Source: Cryobacterium shii
GTDB taxonomy: Bacteria > Actinomycetota > Actinomycetes > Actinomycetales > Microbacteriaceae
Length of the DNA stretch: 64,000 nucleotides
Direction: 5' to 3'
Assembly (NCBI RefSeq): GCF_004402595.1
Contig: NZ_SOFY01000021.1
Location: 63,235-127,234 of the forward strand
Under the pieces are notes generated by a model. It was not told where the DNA came from. It saw nothing but the letters and a program-made list of their open reading frames with translations, and searched no databases. This document shows positions 29,857-38,913 of this stretch, piece by piece. The position numbers were made by a program, and so were the translations under genes. Positions within the stretch are counted from its first letter, which is position 1. Each line of letters opens with the position of its first letter.

Positions 29857-29859
29857 CCA

Positions 29860-29891
29860 GCCCCCGGAACCTCACGGTTCCGGGGGCTTTT
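29860..29891 (+). terminator. Intrinsic terminator of the second tRNA-fMet
   Basis: 12-bp perfect stem GCCCCCGGAACC-TCAC-GGTTCCGGGGGC followed by four T residues. It is unrelated to the terminator of the first copy. Confidence 0.9.
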
Positions 29892-29986
29892 CTGCTTTCA
29901 TCGTCCAGTAAGTTCGTAATGCACCAGGTCGACGGCGAACCTCCGCCTGTTTCAGGCCACCGCTCGACAGTCGGGAAATTTCAGAC

Positions 29987-30955
29987 ATGAAGCTCAAGAT
30001 CACCCTGTTCGCCGCTCTGTGTGTCGTGCCGCTGGCACTCGCGGGATGTTCCGTCACGGGCACAGCCCCGAACGACGCGGGATCGGCGTCGGGGGAGAAG
30101 ACCACCATCGCCGTGGTCACCCACGGGACCCCGGGTGACTCTTTCTGGGACGTCGTGAAGAGCGGTGCGGAGCAGGCCGGCACAGACCTCGGAGCGACCG
30201 TCACCTATCAAGGCGACGGTGACCCGGTCAAGCAGAGCCAGCTGATCGAGGCGGCCATCGCGGCCAAGCCCGACGGGCTGATCGTCTCCATGGCCAACCC
30301 GGACGGCGTGAAGAGCGCCGTCGAGAAGGCCGTTGCCGCCGGGATCCCGGTGATCACCATCAACTCCGGCCTGGAGAGGTCCCTGGAGTTCGGGGCGCAG
30401 ACCCACGTCGGCCAGAGCGAGTTCATCGCGGGCCAGGGCGCCGGCGAACAGCTGAAGAAGGCCGATCTCAAGAACGTGATCTGCGTCATCCACGAGGCCG
30501 GCAACTCGGGGCTCGAAGAGCGCTGCCGGGGCGCGGCTGACACGCTCGGCGGAACCGTCAGCAACGTGCAGGTCGACATCGCGAACCTCGCGGATGCCCA
30601 GAACACCATCAAGAGCAAACTCCTGGCCGACCCAACGATCGACGGTGTCCTGACCCTGCAGACCGGGGTGGCCGTGGCCGCGAGCCAGGCGATCGACGAA
30701 GCCAAGAGCACCGCCGCGCTGGCCACATTCGACGTGTCCGCCGATGTCACCCGGCTGATCCTCGACGACAAGATGCTGTTCGCGGTCGACCAGCAGCCCT
30801 ATTCGCAGGGCTACCTGCCCGTGATGTTCCTCACCCTGCAGAAGCGCAACGGTGACGTCGTCGGCGGCGGCCTGCCCGTGTATTCCGGCCCGGGCTTCGT
30901 CACGAAGGAGAACGCGGCGCAGGTGGCCAGGTTCGCGAAGAACGGCACCAGATGA
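29987..30955 (+). CDS. Sugar ABC transporter, substrate-binding lipoprotein
   Basis: 322 residues: a lipoprotein signal peptide with the lipobox LALAGC (Cys at about 21), a Ser/Gly linker, then a periplasmic-binding-protein type I fold of the RbsB class, starting [26 protein letters not shown] and with VITINSGLE and [16 protein letters not shown]. It captures a sugar or related solute outside the membrane. It is the first gene of a three-gene operon with ATGA overlap to the permease. The ligand cannot be told from sequence. Confidence 0.92.
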   Translation: MKLKITLFAALCVVPLALAGCSVTGTAPNDAGSASGEKTTIAVVTHGTPGDSFWDVVKSGAEQAGTDLGATVTYQGDGDPVKQSQLIEAAIAAKPDGLIVSMANPDGVKSAVEKAVAAGIPVITINSGLERSLEFGAQTHVGQSEFIAGQGAGEQLKKADLKNVICVIHEAGNSGLEERCRGAADTLGGTVSNVQVDIANLADAQNTIKSKLLADPTIDGVLTLQTGVAVAASQAIDEAKSTAALATFDVSADVTRLILDDKMLFAVDQQPYSQGYLPVMFLTLQKRNGDVVGGGLPVYSGPGFVTKENAAQVARFAKNGTR

Positions 30956-31992
30956 CCCTCACCGCAGTCGCGGCGACGAACGAACGGCGAAAGCGGCAGC
31001 ATCCGCTCGTGACGCTGCTGCGCCGGCCCGAAGTCGGTGCCGCAGTGGCGGCCCTCGCGGTCTTCACCTTCTTCTCGGTATCGACGCCGACTTTTCTGTC
31101 GCCGGCCGGCATCTCGACCTGGCTGTACTCCGCGTCGCTGTTCGGCATCATGGCCGTAGCCGTGGCACTGCTGATGATCGGCGGCGAGTTCGACCTGTCC
31201 GCCGGTGCGATGACGGGGACCGCCGGTCTGATCGTCGGCGTGCTCACCACCGAGTGGGGCGTCAACATCTGGCTGGCGATGGCCCTGGCCCTGGCGGTGG
31301 CGCTCCTGATCGGTGCCGCAAACGCCTTCATCGTCATGAAGACCGGCCTGCCGAGCTTCATCGTGACCCTGGCCACGTTCTTCATCCTGCAGGGGTGCAA
31401 CCTTGCCGTGACGAAGCTCGTGACGGGCACCGTCGCGATCCAGGGCATGGGCTCGGTCCCCGGTTTCGACCAGGTCAGGGTCTTCTTCGGGTCGTCCTTC
31501 GCCTTCCTGGGCATGGACGTCAAGATTTCGATCGTCTGGTGGATGGCCCTAACACTGCTGGCGACCTGGGTCCTGCTGCGCACGAGGGGCGGCAACTGGA
31601 TCTTCGCCGTCGGCGGCCAGGCCACGAGTTCGCGCCAGGCCGGCGTGCCGGTGCTCAAGGTCAAGCTGGGGCTCTTCATGACCACCGCCGGCGCCGCCTG
31701 GCTGGTGGGCATGCTGCAGCTCTTCGACGTGTCGACCGTTCAGGCCACGACCGGGATCGGCCAGGAGTTCATCTACATCATCTGCGCCGTCGTCGGCGGC
31801 TGCCTGCTCACCGGCGGCTACGGGTCGGCCATCGGGGCGGCCCTGGGCGCCCTGATCTACGGCATGACACTGCAGGGCATCGTGTTCGCCCAGTGGGACA
31901 ACAACTGGCTCAAGGCATTCCTCGGCGGGATGCTGCTGCTCGCCGTGCTGGTGAACCTGTACGTTCGCAAGCAGACCGGAGTCCGCTCGTGA
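30952..31992 (+). CDS. Sugar ABC transporter, permease (RbsC-like)
   Basis: 346 residues with eight to ten membrane helices and the BPD_transp_2 pattern: [22 protein letters not shown] near residue 65 and the coupling-helix motif [12 protein letters not shown] with the upstream [10 protein letters not shown] near residue 215. It forms the sugar channel with the ATPase encoded next. Translational coupling on both sides: ATGA with the binding protein and GTGA with the ATPase. Confidence 0.92.
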   Translation: MTLTAVAATNERRKRQHPLVTLLRRPEVGAAVAALAVFTFFSVSTPTFLSPAGISTWLYSASLFGIMAVAVALLMIGGEFDLSAGAMTGTAGLIVGVLTTEWGVNIWLAMALALAVALLIGAANAFIVMKTGLPSFIVTLATFFILQGCNLAVTKLVTGTVAIQGMGSVPGFDQVRVFFGSSFAFLGMDVKISIVWWMALTLLATWVLLRTRGGNWIFAVGGQATSSRQAGVPVLKVKLGLFMTTAGAAWLVGMLQLFDVSTVQATTGIGQEFIYIICAVVGGCLLTGGYGSAIGAALGALIYGMTLQGIVFAQWDNNWLKAFLGGMLLLAVLVNLYVRKQTGVRS

Positions 31993-32768
31993 GCGCGCTC
32001 CTCGAGGTGAAGGACATCGGCAAGTCCTACGGAACGGTGCAGGCCCTGCAGGGCGTCTCGGCGTCGGTCGGCGCCGGGGAGGTCTTGTGCGTGCTGGGCG
32101 ACAACGGCGCGGGAAAATCGACGCTGATCAAGATCCTGTCCGGTGCCCACCCGCACTCGGAGGGCACCCTGCTCGCCTACGGTGAGGCCCGCACGTTCCG
32201 CAACCCCCGTGAGGCACTCGACCTCGGCATCGCGACCGTGTACCAGGATCTCGGCGTGGTGCCCCTGATGCCGGTGTGGCGCAATTTCTTCCTCGGGTCG
32301 GAGCTGACGCGCGGACGTGGCCCGTTCCGGCGTCTCGACGCAGCGCGGATGCGTGAGGTCACCAGGCTCGAACTGGCCCGGATGGGGATCGAGCTGCGCG
32401 ACGTCGACCAGCCGATCGGCACCCTCTCCGGCGGTGAGCGGCAGTCCGTGGCGATCGCGCGTGCCGTGTATTTCGGGGCGAAAGTCGTGATCCTGGACGA
32501 GCCCACCTCCGCCCTGGGCGTGAAACAGGCCGGCGTCGTTCTCACCTATATCGCCCGGGCCAGGGACCGCGGCCTCGGCGTTGTCTTCATCACCCACAAC
32601 CCGCACCATGCGTACCCCGTGGGGGACCGTTTCCTGCTGCTGAACCGCGGCACGAGCCTGGGCGCGTTCCTGAAGAGCGAGATCACGATCGAGGAGATGA
32701 CCGCGCTGATGGCCGGCGGCGCCGAACTCGAGGCGCTGGCGCACGAGCTGGAGCGCCCGCGCCCCTAA
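31989..32768 (+). CDS. Sugar ABC transporter, ATP-binding subunit
   Basis: 259 residues, a single nucleotide-binding domain: Walker [10 protein letters not shown] at about 37-45, signature [14 protein letters not shown] near 140, Walker [13 protein letters not shown] near 160 and the switch His in ITHNPHHA. Most RbsA-class ATPases are fused double domains; this one is single, as in the fructose-type FrcA systems. The GTG start overlaps the permease stop. Its TAA stop is already part of the left arm of a family A palindromic element. Confidence 0.93.
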   Translation: MSALLEVKDIGKSYGTVQALQGVSASVGAGEVLCVLGDNGAGKSTLIKILSGAHPHSEGTLLAYGEARTFRNPREALDLGIATVYQDLGVVPLMPVWRNFFLGSELTRGRGPFRRLDAARMREVTRLELARMGIELRDVDQPIGTLSGGERQSVAIARAVYFGAKVVILDEPTSALGVKQAGVVLTYIARARDRGLGVVFITHNPHHAYPVGDRFLLLNRGTSLGAFLKSEITIEEMTALMAGGAELEALAHELERPRP

Positions 32769-32861
32769 CCAATTCGACGGAGATTTTCACCGAATCGGGC
32801 ATATAAACACTGAAATAGACGAAAATCAGGCTCTTTCGAAAAAATCTCCGTCGAATTGGTT
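32767..32861. repeat. Family A palindromic intergenic element, copy 4
   Basis: Longest copy, with perfect 21-base arms at 32767-32787 and 32841-32861, starting inside the stop codon of the ABC ATPase gene. The interior is AT-rich and lacks the two clear hairpins of the other copies, apart from an outer CGAA/TTCG. Confidence 0.9.
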
Positions 32862-33016
32862 CGCCGTCCCGCGGGGAGGCGTGGTGCCGCGGCCTGAGAT
32901 ATGCGTTCGTCTGGCCTGGTCGTTGGGGAACCTCGACCTGGCCGAACACGACTTGGGTGCCGATGCGGGCTCGCTTATCGTGGATAGCACAGCATCGCAC
33001 CACCGATGGGAGTCCC

Positions 33017-33814
33017 ATGGGCGCAGTACACGATTCGGCCGAGATCTCCGGCTGGGGGGCGCAGTTGCAGCTCGCCGGGCACGGCACGGCCGCCGTAGCC
33101 CGCATACTGGGCCGGCTCACCGACGCAGAACTCGATGGCGACTCGCTGCTTCCGGGCTGGTCGAGGCGCCATGTCGTCGCGCACCTGGCATCCAACGCCC
33201 GCGCCATGACCCGATTACTGCTCTGGGCCGAGACCGGCGTCGAGACCGTGATGTACGCGTCCGCAGACGTGCGGAACGATGAGATTGAGAAGGACAGCAA
33301 GCTCCGCCCCGATGAACTCTGTGTCTCCTTCAGCGAGTCGGCGGGCCTCCTCGAGCGGGCCTGGCGGGATCTGCCGAAGGATCGCCGGATGTACCCGGTG
33401 CGTAACGGCCAGGGGGCCATGATCCTGGTCTCGGACACGGTCTGGATGCGCACCCGCGAATTGTGGGTGCACGCGGTCGACCTGAACGAGGGAGGCTCGT
33501 TCCGTGATGTGCCCGCAGCCGTCCTCAACCGCCTGCTCGGCGACATCCAGCGCACGTGGGCCGGCCGGGGCGAGGACGCGAACCGGCGCCTGGTCGTGAC
33601 CGATGCCCCGGACTCGTCGGTAGGCCCGGCGGATATGCTCCCGACAGGCATGGGCCCGACGGATGCCGCCGCTCCCGAAATCGTGTCGGGCACCCTGGTC
33701 GACCTGACGGCCTGGGCCTCCGGTCGAGGGTCGGCCGGAGTCACCTCGAGCACGGGGGAGACCCCGATCGCGGCCCGCTGGCTCGATCCGCCAGCTCTGA
33801 TCCGCCAGCTCTGA
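33017..33814 (+). CDS. Maleylpyruvate isomerase family, mycothiol-dependent
   Basis: 265 residues from the ATG at 33017 (GGGAG just upstream). It fits the mycothiol-dependent maleylpyruvate isomerase pattern: TDAELDGDSLLPGWSRRHVVAHLASNARAMTRL (metal His near 55), ELWVHAVDLNEG (second metal His near 155) and a C-terminal sterol-carrier-like region. The known reaction is maleylpyruvate to fumarylpyruvate in gentisate degradation, but no other gene of that pathway is nearby, so the substrate is uncertain. The last codons and stop lie in a 14-bp tandem repeat. Confidence 0.83.
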   Translation: MGAVHDSAEISGWGAQLQLAGHGTAAVARILGRLTDAELDGDSLLPGWSRRHVVAHLASNARAMTRLLLWAETGVETVMYASADVRNDEIEKDSKLRPDELCVSFSESAGLLERAWRDLPKDRRMYPVRNGQGAMILVSDTVWMRTRELWVHAVDLNEGGSFRDVPAAVLNRLLGDIQRTWAGRGEDANRRLVVTDAPDSSVGPADMLPTGMGPTDAAAPEIVSGTLVDLTAWASGRGSAGVTSSTGETPIAARWLDPPALIRQL

Positions 33815-33845
33815 TCCGCCAGCTCTGATCCGCTGGCACTGATCC
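33785..33845. repeat. 14-bp tandem repeat spanning a stop codon
   Basis: Unit GATCCGCCAGCTCT, three perfect copies (33785-33826), one with three mismatches (to 33840) and a partial fifth. The stop codon at 33812-33814 lies at the junction of units 2 and 3. Confidence 0.9.
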
Positions 33846-33865
33846 TCTGGCGGCACACGCCACCT

Positions 33866-33907
33866 AAAGAACGGCCCCGCACCTGTTCAGGTGCGGGGCC
33901 GTTCTTT
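33866..33907. terminator. Bidirectional intrinsic terminator
   Basis: 19-bp perfect arms (AAAGAACGGCCCCGCACCT and complement) around the loop GTTC, with A-run and T-run at the ends. It separates the convergent isomerase family gene and adhE. Confidence 0.93.
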
Positions 33908-33930
33908 GTGGTGCGATCAGGCGGTGAAGA

Positions 33931-36651
33931 CTACTTGCCTGCCTTGCGGGCCGGCTTCTTCGATTCCTCCGGTGCGGCGGCGACGGCCGCGCGGTTGGCG
34001 CGGACCTCGTTGAACGAGGTGCCGTAGTACGCGGCTTCCATGATCGTCTTCATGTCCGCGAGCATGGGCATCCGCGGGTTGGCGGGTGCACACTGGTCGC
34101 CGTAGGCGCCCATCGCGAGGGCATCGAGGCGACCGATGAAGTCCTGCTCATCGACGCCCTGAGCCTGGAAGGAGGGCTTGATGCCGACCTGGTCGCGCAG
34201 CTTCTCGACGGCCTGGGCGTAGGACTCGATGCCCTCTTCAGGCGTCGAGGCCGGGAGGCCGAGGTGCTTGGCGATCTGCTGGAAACGCTCGGGAGCAATG
34301 TAGCTCTCGTACTTGGGCCAGCTGGTCAGCTTCGTCGGGATGAGACCGTTGTAACGGATCACGTGCGGCAGGTACGTTGCGTTCACCCGACCGTGGATGA
34401 GGTGGAGCTGCGCACCGGTGACGTGAGCCATCGCGTGGCAAATACCCAGGAACGCGTTACCGAACGCCATACCGGCGATCGAGGAGGCGTTGTGCATCTT
34501 CTCGCGCGACTTGATCACGGCGGCATCCGTGCTGTTCGAGGTGCCGGTGGCGCTCGTGACGATGTTCTCGAAGATGAGCTTGATCGCGTGCAGGCACAGG
34601 CCGTCGGTGAAGTCGTTCGCGTAGACGGAGACGTAAGCCTCGGTCGCGTGCGTCAGAGCGTCGAAGCCCGAGTCGGCGACCAGGAACGACGGCATCGCTG
34701 CGGTGAGCGACGGGTCGATGATGGCGACGGTCGGCAGGAGCGCGTAGTCGGCGAGCGGGTACTTCACTCCGCTGACCTCGTCCGTGATCACGGCGAAGGG
34801 GGTCATTTCAGAACCGGTACCCGAGGTAGTCGGGATGCAGACGAGCTTGGCCAGTTCGCCCAGGTCGGGGAACTTGAACGCGCGCTTGCGCACGTCGAAG
34901 AACTTTTCCTTCATGTCCGAGAATTCGATTTCGGGGTGTTCGTACAGCAGCCACATCACCTTGGCGGCGTCCATCGGCGAACCTCCGCCGAGGGCGATGA
35001 TCGTGTCCGGCTTGAAGGCGCGCATTTCCTCTGCGCCCTTGGTGACGGCGGCGACGGTCGGCTCCGGGAGCACGTTGTCGATGATCTGCAGGGAGACGCG
35101 GTTCTCGCGACGGTTGAGCACGTCAAGGATCTTGTCGACGAAGCCGAGCTTGGTCATGGTGGCGTCGGTCACGATGGTGACGCGCTCCACGTTGCGCATG
35201 TCCGACAGGTAACGGATGGCGTTCGGCTCGAAGTAGGTCTTCGCGGGAACCTTGAACCACTGCAAGTTGTTGTTCCTTCTGCCGATGCGCTTGACGTTGA
35301 TGAGGTTGATCGCCGAGACGTTGTTCGAGACGGAGTTGTGCCCGTACGAACCACAGCCGAGCGTGAGCGACGGGATGAAGGCGTTGTAGATGTCGCCGAT
35401 GCCACCGAGCGAGCTCGGTGCGTTCGTGATGATCCGGACCGCCTTGACGCGGATTCCGAACTGCTCGATGATCGCCGGGTCCTCGCTGTGGATTGAGCCC
35501 GAGTGGCCGAGGCCGTCGAATTCAACCATCTGCTCGGAGAGCGAGATGCCCTCTTCCGCGTCCTTGGCGTGCAGCACGGCGAGAACCGGCGCGAGCTTTT
35601 CGCGGGTCATCGGCTCGTGCGGTCCGACTCCGCTGACCTCGACCATGATGATCGAGGTGTCTTCGGGAACCGTGAATCCGGCCTGCTGGGCAATCCAGAC
35701 CGGCGACTTGCCGACGACTGCGGCGTTCAACTTGGCCTCGCCGCAGTTGGTCGAGTTGGCCTGGACGCCGAAGATGAAGTCTTCGAGGAGCAGCTTCTCG
35801 GCGGGGGTCACGAGGTAGGCGTGGAGGCGCTTGAATTCCACCATGGCCTCGTTGTAGAGGGGCTCTTCGATGATGACGGCCTGCTCCGAAGCGCAGATCA
35901 TGCCGTAGTCGAAGGCCTTGGAGAGCACGACGTCGTTCACGGCGCGCTTGAGCTTGGCCGTCTTCTCGATGAAGGCCGGGACGTTGCCGGCACCGACGCC
36001 GAGGGCGGGCTTGCCACAGGAGTAGGCCGCGCGGACCATGGCGTTACCACCGGTCGCGAGGATGGTTGCCACGCCCGGGTGGTTCATCAGCAGGGTGCTG
36101 GCCTCGAGGGAGGGAACTTCGATCCACTGGATACAGTTCGCGGGTGCGCCGGCTGCGATCGCGGCGTCACGCACGACGCGCGCAGCGGCCGCGGAGGACT
36201 GCTGTGCTGCCGGGTGGAAGCCGAAGATGATCGGGTTGCGGGTCTTAAGCGCGATCAGCGATTTGAAGATCGCGGTCGAGGTGCAGTTGGTGACGGGGGT
36301 GATCCCGCAGATAACACCGACCGGCTCGGCGATTTCGGTGATGCCGCTAATTTCGTCGTGGCTGATAACGCCGACTGTTTTAAGGTTCTGCATGGAGTTC
36401 GTAACGTGCTCACAAGCGAAGAGGTTCTTCACGGCCTTGTCTTCGAAGACGCCGCGTCCAGTCTCTTCGACTGCGTGAACTGCCAGCTCAGCGTGCTTGC
36501 TGAGGGCTGCTACGGATGCTTTCTTAACGATGTGATCGATTTGTTCTTGCGTGAAATTCGCGTAATCCAAAAGCGCGACCTGTGCGGCTTTAACCAGTGA
36601 ATCAATTTGAGTTGCGAGCGACTCGGTTACTGGCTTGTCAGTTATCGTCAT
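33931..36651 (-). CDS. adhE: Bifunctional acetaldehyde-CoA / alcohol dehydrogenase
   Basis: Reduces acetyl-CoA to ethanol through acetaldehyde. The ATG at 36651 is chosen because AAGGGACACC precedes it; an in-frame start at 36729 would add an unrelated basic peptide. 906 residues: the N-terminal CoA-acylating aldehyde dehydrogenase (1-440; nucleophile Cys in VTNCTSTAIFKSL), a linker, and the C-terminal iron-dependent alcohol dehydrogenase (about 460-870; GGGSPMDAAK, and the metal His pattern in GICHAMAHVTGAQLHLIHG). The tail ends in a Lys-rich KKPARKAGK. It suggests fermentative ethanol formation under oxygen limitation. Confidence 0.97.
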   Translation of the reverse strand: MTITDKPVTESLATQIDSLVKAAQVALLDYANFTQEQIDHIVKKASVAALSKHAELAVHAVEETGRGVFEDKAVKNLFACEHVTNSMQNLKTVGVISHDEISGITEIAEPVGVICGITPVTNCTSTAIFKSLIALKTRNPIIFGFHPAAQQSSAAAARVVRDAAIAAGAPANCIQWIEVPSLEASTLLMNHPGVATILATGGNAMVRAAYSCGKPALGVGAGNVPAFIEKTAKLKRAVNDVVLSKAFDYGMICASEQAVIIEEPLYNEAMVEFKRLHAYLVTPAEKLLLEDFIFGVQANSTNCGEAKLNAAVVGKSPVWIAQQAGFTVPEDTSIIMVEVSGVGPHEPMTREKLAPVLAVLHAKDAEEGISLSEQMVEFDGLGHSGSIHSEDPAIIEQFGIRVKAVRIITNAPSSLGGIGDIYNAFIPSLTLGCGSYGHNSVSNNVSAINLINVKRIGRRNNNLQWFKVPAKTYFEPNAIRYLSDMRNVERVTIVTDATMTKLGFVDKILDVLNRRENRVSLQIIDNVLPEPTVAAVTKGAEEMRAFKPDTIIALGGGSPMDAAKVMWLLYEHPEIEFSDMKEKFFDVRKRAFKFPDLGELAKLVCIPTTSGTGSEMTPFAVITDEVSGVKYPLADYALLPTVAIIDPSLTAAMPSFLVADSGFDALTHATEAYVSVYANDFTDGLCLHAIKLIFENIVTSATGTSNSTDAAVIKSREKMHNASSIAGMAFGNAFLGICHAMAHVTGAQLHLIHGRVNATYLPHVIRYNGLIPTKLTSWPKYESYIAPERFQQIAKHLGLPASTPEEGIESYAQAVEKLRDQVGIKPSFQAQGVDEQDFIGRLDALAMGAYGDQCAPANPRMPMLADMKTIMEAAYYGTSFNEVRANRAAVAAAPEESKKPARKAGK

Positions 36652-36825
36652 GGTGTCCCTTTTCGGGCGGCCCAACTTGGGCTTATCGCCTCTTGACACA
36701 ACTCTACGACTCCGCACGCTGCGTCGCATGCTGGAGATGCCGATTCTGACCTGCGCCGCCGGGGCCGCCGAATCATTTTGGCTGGTCGCGGCCTTTTTTG
36801 CGGGGCAACAGCAAATCCTGTTTAT

Positions 36826-36838
36826 TTAGCCTCGCTAA
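36826..36838. promoter_or_regulatory. Inverted repeat upstream of adhE
   Basis: TTAGC-CTC-GCTAA, about 175 bp upstream of the adhE start in a locally AT-richer stretch. It could be an operator; it only partly resembles an iron-regulator box and no Rex-like site (TTGTG...CACAA) is seen. Confidence 0.3.
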
Positions 36839-36895
36839 GGACATTACGCGCGCGTACGCACGCGCAGTAGAGGGTCGGGGCGATGCCGGGCGCGC

Positions 36896-38041
36896 TCAGC
36901 GGCGCCCGAGGTCCCGAACTGCGTCCACGGCGGGCTGAACGGATGCGGCGGCGCGCCGTGCGTCATCGGCTGTGGTCGTGGCCGCGAGGGTGAAGCGCAC
37001 GGCGGTCCGGGCTTTGTCCTCGGGCAGGCCCATCGCGGTCAGGACGTGGGACGCCTCGTCGCTTCCCGCCGCGCAGGCCGAGCCGCTCGAACAGACGATC
37101 CCGCGCTGCTCGAGCTCGAGCAGCACCGCCTCGCCGCTGGTGCCCGGGAACACGAAGGACGCGGTCCCGGGGAGGCGCTCGGTGGGGTGCCCGGTCAGCC
37201 GGGCGGACGGGGTGCCGGTGAGCACCGTGGCGATGAAGGCGTCGCGCAAGGCGGCGACCCGCGGCGCGGCCTCCGCCCGTTCCCGGTCGGCCAGACGCAG
37301 CGCCGTCGCCAGGCCGAGGGCACCGGCCACGTTCTCGGTGCCGCTGCGGCGGCCGCGTTCCTGTCCGCCGCCGTGGAGCACGGGTTCGATCGGGAGGCCT
37401 CGGCGCAGGAAGAGCGCCCCGACTCCGGGAGGGGCGCCGATTTTGTGACCGGAGAGGCTCAGTGCGTCGACTCCGAGTGTCCGCACGCCGAGGTCCAGCC
37501 ATCCGGCCGCCTGCACGGCGTCGGTGTGGAAGGGCACGCCTGCCGCCCGGGCTATGGCCGCGAGGGCGGCGACGTGCTGGACGGTGCCGACTTCGTTGTT
37601 CGCGTACTGGATCGACACCAGGGTGGTGTCGGCGCGGATCGCGGCGTGGAGCTGGGCCGGATCGATGCGACCGGCGGCATCCGGGGCCACCAGTGTGATC
37701 TCGAAGCCGTGCACCCGCTTCAGGAAATCGCAGGACTCGAGCACCGCCTCGTGCTCGACGGCCGACGTGACGATGTGGCGGCCGCGCGGCGCGCCGAGGG
37801 CGATTCCCTTCACCGCGAGGTTGTCCGACTCCGTGCCGCCGGTCGTGAACACGATCTCGGCCGGGCGACAGCCGAGCACGCTCGCGATCTGGGCACGGGC
37901 ATCGGCCAGCGCGGCTGCGGCGGCCTCGCCGACCTGGTGGTGGCTCGACGGATTGCCGAAACTGCCCGCGAGCTGCTGCCAGAGCACCTCGAGCACCTCC
38001 CGGCGCACGGGGGTCGTCGCGGCGTTGTCGAGGTAGATCAC
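36896..38041 (-). CDS. Cysteine desulfurase (NifS/IscS family)
   Basis: PLP enzyme that takes sulfur from cysteine for Fe-S clusters. 381 residues with the PLP lysine in SLSGHKIG (Lys200) and the persulfide cysteine in SSGSAC (Cys323); HTDAVQAAG and the RSGTEN segment are also present. It is the last gene of the nrtR-nadA-nadB-nadC operon, where such a dedicated NifS is thought to supply the 4Fe-4S cluster of NadA. It begins 11 bp after the nadC stop. Confidence 0.94.
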   Translation of the reverse strand: MIYLDNAATTPVRREVLEVLWQQLAGSFGNPSSHHQVGEAAAAALADARAQIASVLGCRPAEIVFTTGGTESDNLAVKGIALGAPRGRHIVTSAVEHEAVLESCDFLKRVHGFEITLVAPDAAGRIDPAQLHAAIRADTTLVSIQYANNEVGTVQHVAALAAIARAAGVPFHTDAVQAAGWLDLGVRTLGVDALSLSGHKIGAPPGVGALFLRRGLPIEPVLHGGGQERGRRSGTENVAGALGLATALRLADRERAEAAPRVAALRDAFIATVLTGTPSARLTGHPTERLPGTASFVFPGTSGEAVLLELEQRGIVCSSGSACAAGSDEASHVLTAMGLPEDKARTAVRFTLAATTTADDARRAAASVQPAVDAVRDLGRR

Positions 38042-38052
38042 GTCGGTCCCGG

Positions 38053-38913
38053 TCAGCCCTCGGTCAGGATCACGACGTCGAGGCCGAGGTCGAGCGAGCG
38101 CACGCTGTGGGTGATGGCGCCGACCGAGATGATGTCGACCCCGGTCTCGGCGATGCCGCGCACGGTGTCCAGGTTGACGCCGCCGCTGGCCTCGACCAGG
38201 GCGCGGCCGGCCGTGATGCGCACGCCCTCGCGAAGGTCGTCGGGTGAGAAGTTGTCGAGCATGATCGTGTCCACGTTGGCGGCCAGAACCGGCTCGATCT
38301 GGTCGATCCGGTCCACTTCCACCTCCAGGTGCGTGGTGTGGGAGATGCGGTCGCGCACGCGCAGGAGCGCTTCGGTCAGGTTGAGGCCGCCGGAGGTGAG
38401 CACGGCGAGGTGGTTGTCCTTGGCCATGACGGCGTCGGAGAGGCTGAATCGGTGGTTGTGGCCGCCGCCGTCCCGCACGGCGTGGCGCTCCAGGGCACGC
38501 AGTCCGGGGGTCGTCTTGCGTGTGTCGACGATGCGGGCCCGGGTACCGGTGGTCTCGGCCACATAGAGTGCCGTCAGGGTGGCGATTCCGCTCATCCGCT
38601 GCACGAAGTTAAGGCCGATGCGTTCGGCCTGAAGGATGGCCCGGGCGGACCCGGACACCTCCGCGAGCGCGTCCCCGGCAGCGAAGGCGGCGCCGTCGGC
38701 GACCAGCAGCCGCACCACGATGCGCGGGTCGGTGAGCCGGAAGGCCGCCGCGAAGACGGCACCGCCGCTGAAGACCCCGGATTCCCGGGCGACGAGCTGG
38801 GCGGCCCCGTCCGCCTCGGCCGGGATGAGCACCTGAGAAGTCAGGTCCCCCCACGGGGCGTCCTCCTCGAGCGCGGCCCGCACGACGGTTTCGATGGCGT
38901 TCACGGTCAGCAT
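38053..38913 (-). CDS. nadC: Nicotinate-nucleotide diphosphorylase (quinolinate phosphoribosyltransferase)
   Basis: Converts quinolinate and PRPP to nicotinate mononucleotide. 286 residues; the start ATG at 38913 overlaps the nadB stop by seven bases. Motifs are EDAPWGDLTSQVL, the TRKTTPGLRALERHAVRDGGGHNHR active-site segment read in parts (ARIVDTRKTTPGLR and HRFSLSDAVMAKDNH), EVEVDRIDQ and EASGGVNLDTVR. All expected substrate-binding Arg, His and Lys residues are present. Confidence 0.96.
   Translation of the reverse strand: MLTVNAIETVVRAALEEDAPWGDLTSQVLIPAEADGAAQLVARESGVFSGGAVFAAAFRLTDPRIVVRLLVADGAAFAAGDALAEVSGSARAILQAERIGLNFVQRMSGIATLTALYVAETTGTRARIVDTRKTTPGLRALERHAVRDGGGHNHRFSLSDAVMAKDNHLAVLTSGGLNLTEALLRVRDRISHTTHLEVEVDRIDQIEPVLAANVDTIMLDNFSPDDLREGVRITAGRALVEASGGVNLDTVRGIAETGVDIISVGAITHSVRSLDLGLDVVILTEG

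Noticed and set aside
36826-36838. A DtxR/IdeR iron box before adhE.
   Set aside because: Only the outer TTAGC/GCTAA halves resemble it; the 19-bp consensus does not fit, so it is listed only as an inverted repeat of unknown function.
36846-36866. GCGCGCGTACGCACGCGC as a functional palindrome downstream of the cysteine desulfurase gene.
   Set aside because: It is imperfect, lacks a T-run and is the sort of alternating GC sequence expected by chance here.
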